64,000 bases of DNA from Arthrobacter woluwensis (GTDB taxonomy: Bacteria > Actinomycetota > Actinomycetes > Actinomycetales > Micrococcaceae), in the NCBI RefSeq assembly GCF_900105345.1, contig NZ_FNSN01000003.1, positions 186,001 through 250,000 on the forward strand, given 5' to 3'. Below are positions 25,955-34,386 of this stretch, piece by piece. The position numbers were made by a program, and so were the translations under genes. Every line of letters starts with the position of its first letter. Within the stretch, counting starts at the first letter, position 1. The notes under the pieces were generated by a model. The model worked only from the letters and a program-made list of their open reading frames with translations. It searched no databases and was not told where the DNA came from.

Positions 25955-28780
25955 ATGAGCTTCACCCATCTGCACGTCGCCACGGCCTTCACCCCTGGGC
26001 ACGGCACGGCCACCCCCAACGAGCTGGCGGAGGCCGCGGCCAGGCACGGCGCGACAGCCCTGGCCTGCACCGACCGTGACGGGCTGTACGGCGCCGTCGA
26101 GCACGTCGTCGCCTGTCGCTCGCACGGACTGTACCCCCTTCTCGGCGTGGACCTCGCCGTGCTCGAGCCGGACGGCGACGGCGGCCGGGGGCACGTCTCC
26201 GGCCGAGTGGTGGTCCTGGCGCGGGGCGGGGGCTCCGGGTATCCGGCGCTCTGCCGCCTGGTCACGGATGCTCACGCGCACACCCCAGGCCGCGCGGGGA
26301 ACACCGTCCCGGTGGGCGTGACGCGCCAGGAACTGGCCTCCCGTTCCGTGGACCCCGCGACTGGTTCGCCGGTGCTGACGGTCCTGATCGGACCGGAGTC
26401 GGACGTCGGCCTGGCCATGCATGGGCCCCGCTACCTCCGGCCCCGCACCCTGTTCAAGGAATGGCTCGCGGCCATGCCCACCGGGACGATCGCCGCGGAA
26501 GTCGTCAGCCATCACGAACCCCAGGGCCACATGTTCACCACCGCACATGCGGCACGGATGCTCAAACTGGCCCGGGAGCACCACGTGCCGGCGATTCTGA
26601 GCAATGCGGTCCGTCATCTCGTCGCGCCCCCTCGCCCGGCGGCGGAGATCCGCCTCGCCACCAGTGGTGCGGGACCTCGACCCCTCAGCGCCGATCATTC
26701 CAGCAGCGCAGGCCATTCCAGCAGCGCAGCTCATTCCAGCAGCGAAGCCCCTCCCACCCGTACGGGTCATGCGCAGGTCGCAGGAGCCCAGGCCTACCTC
26801 AAGGACCTCCGTGGCATGGAGCAGACTGCCCGGGAGATCGGTCATGCGGCCGATCTCCGGGTGAACGATCTGGCCCACCTCCTCCAGGACACGGAGCAGC
26901 TGGCGGAGGCCTGCCGGCTCGATCCCGCCCTTGATCTGGGCTGGGGCTCATGGTCACTGCCCGAGCCGACGGTCCTCGGACTCACGCAGTCCCCCGACGC
27001 GGAACTCGCCGCACGATGCCGGGATGCCCTGGAGCGCAGCGGGGAGGGCCGGAATGAGGCGACGACGCCGGAACTGCGCGCACGTCTGGACCACGAGCTC
27101 GCCGTCGTCGAATCCCGCGGCGCCGCGTCGTTTCTGCTCGCCGCCGCTGACGTCGCTCAGACGATCAGCGGCCTCGGCATCCGGGTGCAGGGCCGGGGCG
27201 CCGCGACGGCGAGCCTTGCCGCCCATCTGCTGGGCATCACGCCCGTCAATCCACTCGACCACGGAATGGCGTGTGCCGACTTCCTCGACGCGAGCGCGGG
27301 CTCCGACGGCGCCGAGCAGCTCCCGCCCTTCCCGGGGATCGAGCTGGATCTGGAATCGGGCAGGCTGCGGGAGGTTCACCGGGCCTTGGCGCGGCGCTTC
27401 GGCAAGGGCCGTGTGTGCCTCCTGGGCTCTGCGCCCGCCGCGAAGGCGCAGTCCGAGGCCAGGGCGCAGTCCGAGGCCAGGGCGCTGCCCGGGGCCCCCG
27501 CGCTGCCCCACACCCCCGTACTGCCCGGAGACGCGGTGGAGTCGCTGCTCGGGAGTTCCGACCCCTCCGGCACGCTTCCCGGCGGACTCTCCCGGCGGAG
27601 CTCCGGGCTGCTCTTCGGAGACCCGTCGCTCCTGCACCGCATCCCGACCCAGCCGGGCGGCTCGGGCTTGCCACTCAGCCAGTACGCACCCGATGACCTG
27701 GCCCACTGGGGAGCGCTGCGGGTCACGCTGCGGGAATCGGCGACGCAGACCGTCATCGCCCGAACCCTCCGGAAACTGACGCACCGGGAACCGGCATCCC
27801 AGGAACTTCGGACCGAGGAGACCTCGGCCGGTCTCACCGCGGAACAGATGGAACCCGGGGAGACGGCCTTTGCAGTCACCGGAGCCGAGCAGGGGACGAC
27901 TCCTTTCACCGATCCCGCGGGGGCGATGGCCGCGCACCACGTGGCCTGGCTCAGGACCCGCCATCCTGCGGCGTTCATCGCCGCGTGCTGGGACTCTCCG
28001 ACGGACGGAGCACCGCGTCACCTGCTCCGAGCCGAAGCCAGACGCCTGGGGATTCCCGTGCTGCCCCTCGATGTGAACCGGAGTTCCGAGGAGTGCGAGG
28101 TGGAGGGTGACCGGGCGACATCCGACGGATTCGCACCCGGGACCAGCGGACCAGGCGGCAGCGGGCTGCGCCCGGGCCTGCGTGACGTGCCGGGGGTGTC
28201 GGCCGCCGAGCGGAAACGCCTGATGGATGCCCGGCCCTACCGCACGGTGGACGAACTGTTCACCCGGGCCGGCCTCTCCCGCGCGACCGTCAGGAAGCTC
28301 GCCGAAGCCGGAGCGCTCGATGCCCTGTGCGGCCCCGACAGCGGCCAGGATGCGCGCGCGGCGCTGGTCCGCACCCTGCAGGAACTCGGCGCTCGCCCGG
28401 CCGGAACCTCCCGCGCCGGGGTCAGCGGTCAGCTGGCGCTGCCCCTCGGGGACGGGCTCGAGGTCCACGACGACGGGCTGGTCACCGGGTCGCCCGTCGA
28501 CGGCGCCGCGGAGGCTGCCCCGCACGACGACGCGGCCACGGACTCAGAGGGGGCGGAGTCAGAGGGGTCTGAGGGGGCCGAGTCAGAGGCGCCGGAGTCA
28601 GCAGCCGACCCGGAGACCCCGAGCGGGGCGACCGCTGGAGCACCCGGGGGACCGGCCGCCGGGCCGCCCGCCGTCGTCGACGGTCCCCGGCTCAGCCGAG
28701 TTCGTACACCTGCCCCGTCTGAATCCCTTCCACGGACTTCACATACGCCTGACCCAGTACGTCGGACGGGATCCGGGTGA
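25955..28780 (+). CDS. DnaE2-like (PolIII alpha) protein lacking catalytic residues
   Basis: 941 residues against about 1100 for DnaE2. Residues 1-270 form a PHP domain that keeps HLH but has TDRDGLYG in place of TDHDG. The palm motif PDIDLDIES reads PGIELDLES: G461 and E463 replace the two catalytic Asp. The third, in KFDLLG, aligns with T591 of LRVTLRES, after the recognisable DDLAHWG. About 190 residues of fingers (VFQ, RPGP and SHA-type motifs) are missing; alignment resumes at AWLRTRHPAAFIAAC and LPLDVNRS, and the helix-hairpin-helix-like AGALDAL is kept. No C-terminal OB fold; the tail is acidic low complexity and overlaps the convergent SDR by 89 bp. Low-complexity inserts occur at 26692-26750 and 27447-27490. 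Probably a non-polymerising accessory protein under SOS control; alternatively a decaying gene. Confidence 0.75.
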   Translation: MSFTHLHVATAFTPGHGTATPNELAEAAARHGATALACTDRDGLYGAVEHVVACRSHGLYPLLGVDLAVLEPDGDGGRGHVSGRVVVLARGGGSGYPALCRLVTDAHAHTPGRAGNTVPVGVTRQELASRSVDPATGSPVLTVLIGPESDVGLAMHGPRYLRPRTLFKEWLAAMPTGTIAAEVVSHHEPQGHMFTTAHAARMLKLAREHHVPAILSNAVRHLVAPPRPAAEIRLATSGAGPRPLSADHSSSAGHSSSAAHSSSEAPPTRTGHAQVAGAQAYLKDLRGMEQTAREIGHAADLRVNDLAHLLQDTEQLAEACRLDPALDLGWGSWSLPEPTVLGLTQSPDAELAARCRDALERSGEGRNEATTPELRARLDHELAVVESRGAASFLLAAADVAQTISGLGIRVQGRGAATASLAAHLLGITPVNPLDHGMACADFLDASAGSDGAEQLPPFPGIELDLESGRLREVHRALARRFGKGRVCLLGSAPAAKAQSEARAQSEARALPGAPALPHTPVLPGDAVESLLGSSDPSGTLPGGLSRRSSGLLFGDPSLLHRIPTQPGGSGLPLSQYAPDDLAHWGALRVTLRESATQTVIARTLRKLTHREPASQELRTEETSAGLTAEQMEPGETAFAVTGAEQGTTPFTDPAGAMAAHHVAWLRTRHPAAFIAACWDSPTDGAPRHLLRAEARRLGIPVLPLDVNRSSEECEVEGDRATSDGFAPGTSGPGGSGLRPGLRDVPGVSAAERKRLMDARPYRTVDELFTRAGLSRATVRKLAEAGALDALCGPDSGQDARAALVRTLQELGARPAGTSRAGVSGQLALPLGDGLEVHDDGLVTGSPVDGAAEAAPHDDAATDSEGAESEGSEGAESEAPESAADPETPSGATAGAPGGPAAGPPAVVDGPRLSRVRTPAPSESLPRTSHTPDPVRRTGSG

Positions 28781-29294
28781 AACCGGGGAAGGAGTCGAAG
28801 TACCCCGGAGCAGCCTCCAGGACACTCGGACTCACCGCATTGATGCGCAGGCCACGGGGCAGTTCCGGAGCGGCCGCCAGGACGAACGACTCCAGGGCCC
28901 CGTTGGCGAGGGACGCCGCGGCGCCCGTGAGGATCGCCTCGCGGGCCAGAACACCGCTAGTGAGGGTGAAGGAACCGCGGTCTGCCACGCGGTCCATCCC
29001 CAGACGGACGACATTGACCTGCCCGAGCACCTTGTCCTCGAAGCCTGACCGGAAGTCCTCGGCGGACAGCTCCCCCAGCGGCTTGAAGGGCACCGAGCCC
29101 GTGCAGCAGATCACGGCATCGACCGTTCCCGCTTTCTCGTACATCGCGCGGATGGACGACTCATCCCGCAGATCCACGGGGATGTCGCCCTTCCGGGACG
29201 CCTCCAGCACCTCATGCCGGCCCTGGAGCGCCTCCAGAGCCGCACGTCCCACGTGCCCACCGGCACCCACCAGCAGAATCCTCATGCGGTCCAT
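28692..29294 (-). CDS. Short-chain dehydrogenase family protein
   Basis: 200 residues. Starts MDRMRILLVGAGGHVG (glycine-rich NADP loop), continues with LRDESS, ICCTGSVPFKPL and LTSGVLA, and lacks the canonical YxxxK at the expected position (the region reads GAAASLANGALESF). This is the pattern of the 200-residue short-chain dehydrogenases found widely in actinobacteria, whose activity is not established. Two ATGs are possible (29294 and 29285). Its 3' end overlaps the acidic tail of the DnaE2-like gene by 89 bp. Confidence 0.8.
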   Translation of the reverse strand: MDRMRILLVGAGGHVGRAALEALQGRHEVLEASRKGDIPVDLRDESSIRAMYEKAGTVDAVICCTGSVPFKPLGELSAEDFRSGFEDKVLGQVNVVRLGMDRVADRGSFTLTSGVLAREAILTGAAASLANGALESFVLAAAPELPRGLRINAVSPSVLEAAPGYFDSFPGFTRIPSDVLGQAYVKSVEGIQTGQVYELG

Positions 29295-29390
29295 CCCTTC
29301 CCGTCGGGGGCCGCATCGGCTCCCGCGCGCCGTCGAACGTTCGGCTCCAGCCTACTCAGCAGGCCCGGAGGCGCGTGGGAGACCCGGCGG

Positions 29391-30782
29391 TCACGCGCGG
29401 GCGGCCACCGCGGCATCGGCGACGTCCAGCGCGCGGTCGATGACGGCGAGCGCCTCCCGCAGCTGCTCGTCCGGGATGTTGAGCGCGGGGACCACGTGGA
29501 TGCGGTTGAAGTTGGCGAAGGGCAGCACGCCCCCGGCCTTGATCTCCGCGATCACGGCGTTCATCTCGGGGCTGGATCCACCGTAGGCCGCCAGAGGCTC
29601 ACGGGTCTCGCGGTCCCACACCAGCTCGATCGCCCAGAAGACGCCGGAGCCACGGACGTCGCCCACGCTCGGGTGCTTCTCCTTGAACGCTTCCAGAGCC
29701 GGGCCGATGATCTCCTCGCCCAGACGACGGGCGTTCTCCACCATGCCCTCTTCCCGCATGGTCTCGATGGTCGCCACGGCCGCGGCGCAGGCCAGGGGGT
29801 GACCGGAGTAGGTCAGGCCGCCCGGGTACACGCGCTGGCGGAAGGTGCCGAACACCTCGTCGGAGATGATCACGCCACCGAGCGGAACGTAGCCCGAGTT
29901 GACGCCCTTGGCGAAGGTGATGAGGTCCGGGGTGATGCCCCAGCGGTCGATCGCGAACCATTCCCCGGTGCGGCCGAATCCGGCCATGACCTCATCCGCG
30001 ATGAACAGGATCCCGTGCTTGCGGGTCAGTTCCCGCACGCCTTCCAGATATCCCGCGGGCGGCCCGTAGATGCCCGCCGTGCCGGGGACTGACTCCAGGA
30101 TGACGGCGGCGACATTCGCGGCGCCTTCCAGAAGGATCATGTCCTCCAGGTGCCGGAGTGCGCGCTCGGTCTCCTCGGCCTCGGTCGTGGAGCCGAAGTA
30201 GGAGCGGTAGAGGTAGGCGGGGAGGAAGTGCACCACGCCCGAGTCGCCGGCGTCGTTGGGGAAACGGCGCGGGTCGCCGGTGACGTTGACGGCCAGCTCC
30301 GTGCCGCCGTGGTAGCTGCGGTAGGCCGAGAACACCTTGCGGCGGCCGGTGTGCAGGCGGGCCATGCGGATGGCGTGTTCATTGGCGTCCGCACCGCCGT
30401 TGGTGAAGAACACGTGGTTCAGACCCTCGGGCGCCAGCTCGGTGACGAGCCGGGCCGCCTCGGAACGGGCTTCGTTCACGTGCTGCGGCGCGATGGTGCA
30501 GAGCTTGCCGGCCTGGGCGTGGATGGCGGCCACCACGCGGGGGTGCTGATGCCCGATGTTCGTGTTGACCAGCTGGCTGGAGAGGTCGATCAGGCGCCTG
30601 CCCTCCCCGTCCCAGATCTCGGAGCCCGCCGCCTTGAGGATCGTCAGGGGGTTGAGGGTGTCCTGGGCGGACCAGGAGTGGAAGACGTGTGCGCGGTCCA
30701 GTTCGTGGGCGCGGCGTCCGGCTTCGATCTCTTCGGCGGTGGGTGGGATGGTCTCCGTGCCGGGGAGCGTCTCGAGGCTCAT
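29391..30782 (-). CDS. Class III PLP-dependent aminotransferase
   Basis: 463 residues. PLP lysine is K292 in ITFAKGVNSGY, the Asp of IADEVMAGFGRTG contacts the ring nitrogen, and TYSGHPLACAAA is the conserved C-terminal signature. Omega-amino acid:pyruvate/2-oxoglutarate transaminases of this type act on beta-alanine, 4-aminobutyrate or taurine. Next to a CoA-acylating semialdehyde dehydrogenase and a PucR regulator, beta-alanine (or beta-aminoisobutyrate) to malonate (methylmalonate) semialdehyde is the best inference, the end of reductive pyrimidine breakdown. AAAGGA precedes the ATG. Confidence 0.88.
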   Translation of the reverse strand: MSLETLPGTETIPPTAEEIEAGRRAHELDRAHVFHSWSAQDTLNPLTILKAAGSEIWDGEGRRLIDLSSQLVNTNIGHQHPRVVAAIHAQAGKLCTIAPQHVNEARSEAARLVTELAPEGLNHVFFTNGGADANEHAIRMARLHTGRRKVFSAYRSYHGGTELAVNVTGDPRRFPNDAGDSGVVHFLPAYLYRSYFGSTTEAEETERALRHLEDMILLEGAANVAAVILESVPGTAGIYGPPAGYLEGVRELTRKHGILFIADEVMAGFGRTGEWFAIDRWGITPDLITFAKGVNSGYVPLGGVIISDEVFGTFRQRVYPGGLTYSGHPLACAAAVATIETMREEGMVENARRLGEEIIGPALEAFKEKHPSVGDVRGSGVFWAIELVWDRETREPLAAYGGSSPEMNAVIAEIKAGGVLPFANFNRIHVVPALNIPDEQLREALAVIDRALDVADAAVAARA

Positions 30783-30866
30783 GAGAGGGTCCTTTGCGTG
30801 TGAGGGTGAATCTGAAGGGAATGCACGACGACGGCGCGCCCACCCGGGCGGGCCGCCACCCGGCCG

Positions 30867-30896
30867 CCGGGCTCCCCGCAGCCGCGGGGAGCCCGG
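30867..30896 (-). terminator. Hairpin after mmsA
   Basis: A 13-bp perfect stem CCGGGCTCCCCGC / GCGGGGAGCCCGG with a 4-nt loop starts 6 nt after the dehydrogenase stop. No T-run follows, so it may be a partial terminator or 3'-end stabiliser ahead of the aminotransferase gene. Confidence 0.65.
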
Positions 30897-30902
30897 GACG
30901 GC

Positions 30903-32393
30903 TCAGGAGTTGGTGGGGAAACCGAGGTTGAGCCCGCCGTGGCTGGGGTCCTGCCAGCGCGTGGTCACCACCTTGCCGCGGGTGAAGAAGTGCACGCCGT
31001 CGGCCCCGTAGGCGTGGGTGTCACCGAAGAGGGAGTTCTTCCAGCCGCCGAAGGAGTAGTAGGCCATCGGCACGGGGATCGGCACGTTGATGCCGACCAT
31101 GCCCACGGTGACCTCGTTCTCGAAGCGGCGCGCCGCCCCGCCGTCGTTGGTGAAGATGGCCGTGCCGTTGCCGTAGGGGTTGGAGTTGATGAGGTCCAGG
31201 CCCTCGTCGAAGCCGGGGACGCGGACTACGGACAGGACGGGGCCGAAGATCTCATCCTGGTAGATGGTCATGTCCGGGGTGACGTTGTCGAAGAGGGTCG
31301 GGTTGAGGAAGAAGCCGTCGCCCTCCGCGTCGGGGCTGGGGTGGCGGCCGTCCAGGACCACGGTGGCGCCCTGTTCGATGCCGGCGTCGATGTAGCCGGC
31401 CACCTTGTCGCGGTGGGCCGCGGTGATGAGCGGTCCCATGTCGCAGCCGCGGGTGCCGTCGCCGATCCGCAGGGTACGGGTGCGCTCGGCGATCTTGGCC
31501 ACGAGTTCGTCCGCGATCGCGTCCACGGCGACCACGGCGGAGATGGCCATGCAGCGTTCACCGGCGGCGCCGAAGCCGGCGTTCACCGCGGCGTCGGCGG
31601 CGAGGTTCAGATCGGCGTCCGGCAGGACGAGCATGTGGTTCTTCGCGCCGCCGAGGGCCTGGACGCGCTTGCCGGTGGCGGTGCCGCGCTCGTAGACGTA
31701 GCGGGCGATCGGGGTGGAGCCGACGAAGGAGACGGCCGAGACCTCCGGGGAGTCCAGCAGGGCATCGACAGCTTCCTTGTCACCGTGCAGGACGTTGAAC
31801 ACGCCGTCCGGAAGCCCGGCTTCCTTCCAGAGGGAGGCGAGCCAGTTGGCGGCGGTCGGATCCTTCTCGCTGGGCTTGATCACCACGGTGTTGCCGGCGG
31901 CGATCGCGACCGGGAAGAACCACATGGGCACCATCGCCGGGAAGTTGAAGGGGGAGATGATCGCGGCGACACCCAGGGGCTGCCGCAGGGAGTGGACGTC
32001 CACCTTGGTGGAGGCGCTCTCGGTGTAGCCGCCCTTGAGCAGGTGCGGGATGCCGCAGGCAAACTCCACGACTTCCTGGCCTCGGGCGATCTCCCCCAGG
32101 GCGTCCTCGAGGACCTTGCCGTGCTCGGCCGTGATGATCGCGGCCAGTTCGGACTTGCGGGCGTTCAGGAGCTCGCGGAAGGCGAAGAGCACCTGTACAC
32201 GGCGGGCCAGGGAGGTGTCGCGCCAGCCCGGGAAGGCGGCGGCCGCGGCGGCCACGGCCTCGTCGGTGGTGGCCTTGCTCGCGAGCGCGACGCGGCCGGT
32301 GATCTTGCCCGTGGCGGGGTTGGTGACGTCGCCGAAGCGGCTGCCGTCGACCTCGACCGGCTTGCCGTTGATCCAGTGCGTGATGTTCTGCAT
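30903..32393 (-). CDS. mmsA: CoA-acylating methylmalonate-semialdehyde dehydrogenase
   Basis: 496 residues from the ATG at 32393 (AAGGACC site), the usual MMSDH size. ALDH fold with NAD-site SPFNFPAMVPMWF, catalytic C281 in AAGERCMAIS and the MmsA-specific C-terminal sequence MAYYSFGGWKNSLFGD. It converts methylmalonate or malonate semialdehyde with CoA and NAD+ to propionyl- or acetyl-CoA and CO2. Upstream of the aminotransferase on the same strand; divergent from the PucR gene with 104 bp between starts, so PucR probably controls it. Confidence 0.92.
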   Translation of the reverse strand: MQNITHWINGKPVEVDGSRFGDVTNPATGKITGRVALASKATTDEAVAAAAAAFPGWRDTSLARRVQVLFAFRELLNARKSELAAIITAEHGKVLEDALGEIARGQEVVEFACGIPHLLKGGYTESASTKVDVHSLRQPLGVAAIISPFNFPAMVPMWFFPVAIAAGNTVVIKPSEKDPTAANWLASLWKEAGLPDGVFNVLHGDKEAVDALLDSPEVSAVSFVGSTPIARYVYERGTATGKRVQALGGAKNHMLVLPDADLNLAADAAVNAGFGAAGERCMAISAVVAVDAIADELVAKIAERTRTLRIGDGTRGCDMGPLITAAHRDKVAGYIDAGIEQGATVVLDGRHPSPDAEGDGFFLNPTLFDNVTPDMTIYQDEIFGPVLSVVRVPGFDEGLDLINSNPYGNGTAIFTNDGGAARRFENEVTVGMVGINVPIPVPMAYYSFGGWKNSLFGDTHAYGADGVHFFTRGKVVTTRWQDPSHGGLNLGFPTNS

Positions 32394-32485
32394 GGTGGTC
32401 CTTTCAGGGAATGTCCTGGGATCATCCTGCGCCGGGAACCCACCTCGCACACGAGACATACTGTCGCGCATTCAGCGGAAAAACA

Positions 32486-32491
32486 TACACT
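32486..32491 (+). promoter_or_regulatory. -10 element TACACT, leaderless start of pucR-type gene
   Basis: TACACT begins 12 nt before the ATG at 32498; no Shine-Dalgarno. The shared 104-bp region with mmsA should contain the PucR site, but no clear palindrome is visible. Confidence 0.45.
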
Positions 32492-32497
32492 GTGTCC

Positions 32498-34246
32498 ATG
32501 ATCCCGGCCTCCTTCCCTTTTCAGCGGCCCCTCACCGTGCGGGACGCCCTGGACCTGGATGCCCTGCAGGCCGGCGCGCCGGAGGTGCTGGCGGGCGAGG
32601 CGGGCCTCGACTCCCCGGTCCGCTGGGTGCACATCGCCGAGGAGGCGGAGGCCAGCTCACTGCTCGAGGGCGGCGAGCTCGTGCTCACCACCGGCCTCGC
32701 CTTCCGTCGTTCGGCGGACCTGACCCGCACCTTCCTGGAGCGGTACCAGGCGGCGGGGGCGGCCGCCGTCGCGGTCGAACTGGTGGACGACGACGGCGCC
32801 CCCGACTCGCGCGCGGCGGCGCACCTCCGCGCCGCCGCCGAAGCCGTGAACTGCCCGCTGATCCTCCTCACCCGCCGCGTGCGCTTCGTCCAGGTGACCG
32901 AGGAGGCTCACCGCGCCCTGATGGACCACCAGGTCCGGCGCCTCGAACGAGCCCGCCACGTCCATGAGGTGTTCACGGCCCTGAGCCTGGAGAACGCCGG
33001 CGAGAGCAGGATCGTGGAAGCCACCGCGGCCCTCCTGGACAGTCCCGTGGTCTTCGAGGATCCGGCCCACCTGGTGCTCAGCTACTCGGCACGCGACCGC
33101 GACCCGGCACGGCTGCTGGACGGCTGGGCCGAGCGGTCCCGTTTCGTCGGGTACCGCAACCAGACGGGATTCGGCACGGGCGGGGACCGCTGGCTGCAGA
33201 CGCCGGTGGGCCTCACGGGGCAGCGCTGGGGCCGGCTCGTGGCGCCCGAGCTCGTCCCGGACTCCGCGTCGGAGGAAGCGGGCGGCCCGGACGGGGACGG
33301 CTCGGGCCGGGACTTCGCCGACGCCTTCCAGGTCCTCGAACGAGCCGGCCAGGCGCTCACCATGGCCCGCATGGCCGGCCGAGATCGACGGGAGGTGCTC
33401 TTCCAGGCACGCTCAGGCCTCATCCAGGACCTCCGCCAGGCGACGCCGCCGGACGAGCAGGAAGCGCTGGCACGGGCCTCCGCCCTCGGGCTGTCCCGGG
33501 GAGCGGCCTACGTGCCGCTGGTCGCCCGCCTGGAGGCCGAGGGGAAGGCCGGAACGGACGGGACAAGCGGGACGCGCGCCGCGACCGCGGAGGCGGCGTC
33601 GGCCCCGGACACCCCCGACGCCACGGAGGTGCAGCTCCGCGAGCGCGCCTTCCTCGACGCTCTCCAGGCCTGGGCGCAGAGCACGCGGCAGTCGGTGCTC
33701 GCGTCGAGTCTGCACGCCGGGTCCGTGGCGATCCTCCTCCCGCTCGCGGCCCTGGAACTGGAGGACTCCGCGCTGCACCGGCTGGCCGCGGCGCCCCAGC
33801 TCGCGGGTTTCCGCTGGACGCTGGGAGCAGGCCGGGCGGAACGGTCCCTGGTCGCCGCGGCCCGCGGCCTGGATGCCGCCGATCAGGTGGCCGAGACGGC
33901 GGCCACCCTGGGCTCGCGCCATCTGCCCTTCTATCGGTTCGCGGACATCCGGCTCCGCGGCCTCCTCGCCCTCCTCCAGGACGACTCCCGGGTGAAATCC
34001 TTCGCTCAGGCGGAACTCGGACCCTTACTGGACCCTGGGCAAGCGCACACCCTCCGGCTGCTGCGGGACTACCTGGCGCACAGCGGCAACATGACGTCCC
34101 TGGCCAAGGCGCGGAACGTGAGCCGCCAGGCCCTGTACGCTCACGTGAAAAGCCTGCAGAGTCTCCTCGGACTTCCTCTGGACGACCCGGAATCGCGGGC
34201 CTCCCTCACGGTCGCACTGCTCTGGCACGATCTGTCCGGATCCTGA
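32498..34246 (+). CDS. PucR family transcriptional regulator
   Basis: 582 residues. The N-terminal PucR domain (residues about 10-125, with HIAEEAEASSLLEGGELVLTTG) is followed by a GAF/GGDEF-like central part and a C-terminal Fis-type HTH of the PucR_C class (LLRDYLAHSGNMTSLAKARNVSRQALYAHVKSL region, residues about 525-560). An Ala/Thr-rich linker near residue 355-375 looks disordered. The family governs purine, amino-acid and omega-amino-acid breakdown, often divergently, matching the position beside mmsA and the aminotransferase. Start at 32498 because a -10 box lies 12 nt upstream; a longer frame to 32411 lies inside the promoter. Confidence 0.9.
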   Translation: MIPASFPFQRPLTVRDALDLDALQAGAPEVLAGEAGLDSPVRWVHIAEEAEASSLLEGGELVLTTGLAFRRSADLTRTFLERYQAAGAAAVAVELVDDDGAPDSRAAAHLRAAAEAVNCPLILLTRRVRFVQVTEEAHRALMDHQVRRLERARHVHEVFTALSLENAGESRIVEATAALLDSPVVFEDPAHLVLSYSARDRDPARLLDGWAERSRFVGYRNQTGFGTGGDRWLQTPVGLTGQRWGRLVAPELVPDSASEEAGGPDGDGSGRDFADAFQVLERAGQALTMARMAGRDRREVLFQARSGLIQDLRQATPPDEQEALARASALGLSRGAAYVPLVARLEAEGKAGTDGTSGTRAATAEAASAPDTPDATEVQLRERAFLDALQAWAQSTRQSVLASSLHAGSVAILLPLAALELEDSALHRLAAAPQLAGFRWTLGAGRAERSLVAAARGLDAADQVAETAATLGSRHLPFYRFADIRLRGLLALLQDDSRVKSFAQAELGPLLDPGQAHTLRLLRDYLAHSGNMTSLAKARNVSRQALYAHVKSLQSLLGLPLDDPESRASLTVALLWHDLSGS

Positions 34247-34303
34247 GACCCGGCGGCCCTTCACCGCCACTCTCTGCCGCCTCGAAACAAGCCGTCCATC
34301 TTG

Positions 34304-34340
34304 TTCTGCAAAAACTTGTGCAGAAGCGGCAATCTGCACA
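34304..34340 (+). promoter_or_regulatory. Overlapping inverted repeats upstream of rpiR-type gene
   Basis: TTCTGCA (34304-34310) pairs with TGCAGAA (34319-34325), and TGTGCAG (34317-34323) pairs with CTGCACA (34334-34340), so the middle half-site belongs to both repeats. They end 46 nt before the regulator ATG. Candidate autoregulatory operators of the RpiR protein. Confidence 0.5.
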
Positions 34341-34386
34341 TACAATTGCAAATGAGACGAGCATCACAAGCGCGAAGGAGGTGGCG

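Noticed and set aside
26692-26750. Short tandem repeats considered as a CRISPR array
   Set aside because: Units are 18 nt, contiguous, without spacers, and lie in frame within a coding region.
26954-28525. 523-codon minus-strand frame opposite the DnaE2-like gene
   Set aside because: I considered that this might be the real gene because the plus-strand product looks degenerate, but only the plus strand shows PHP, palm-like and C-terminal DnaE2 blocks in the right order and the upstream SOS box.
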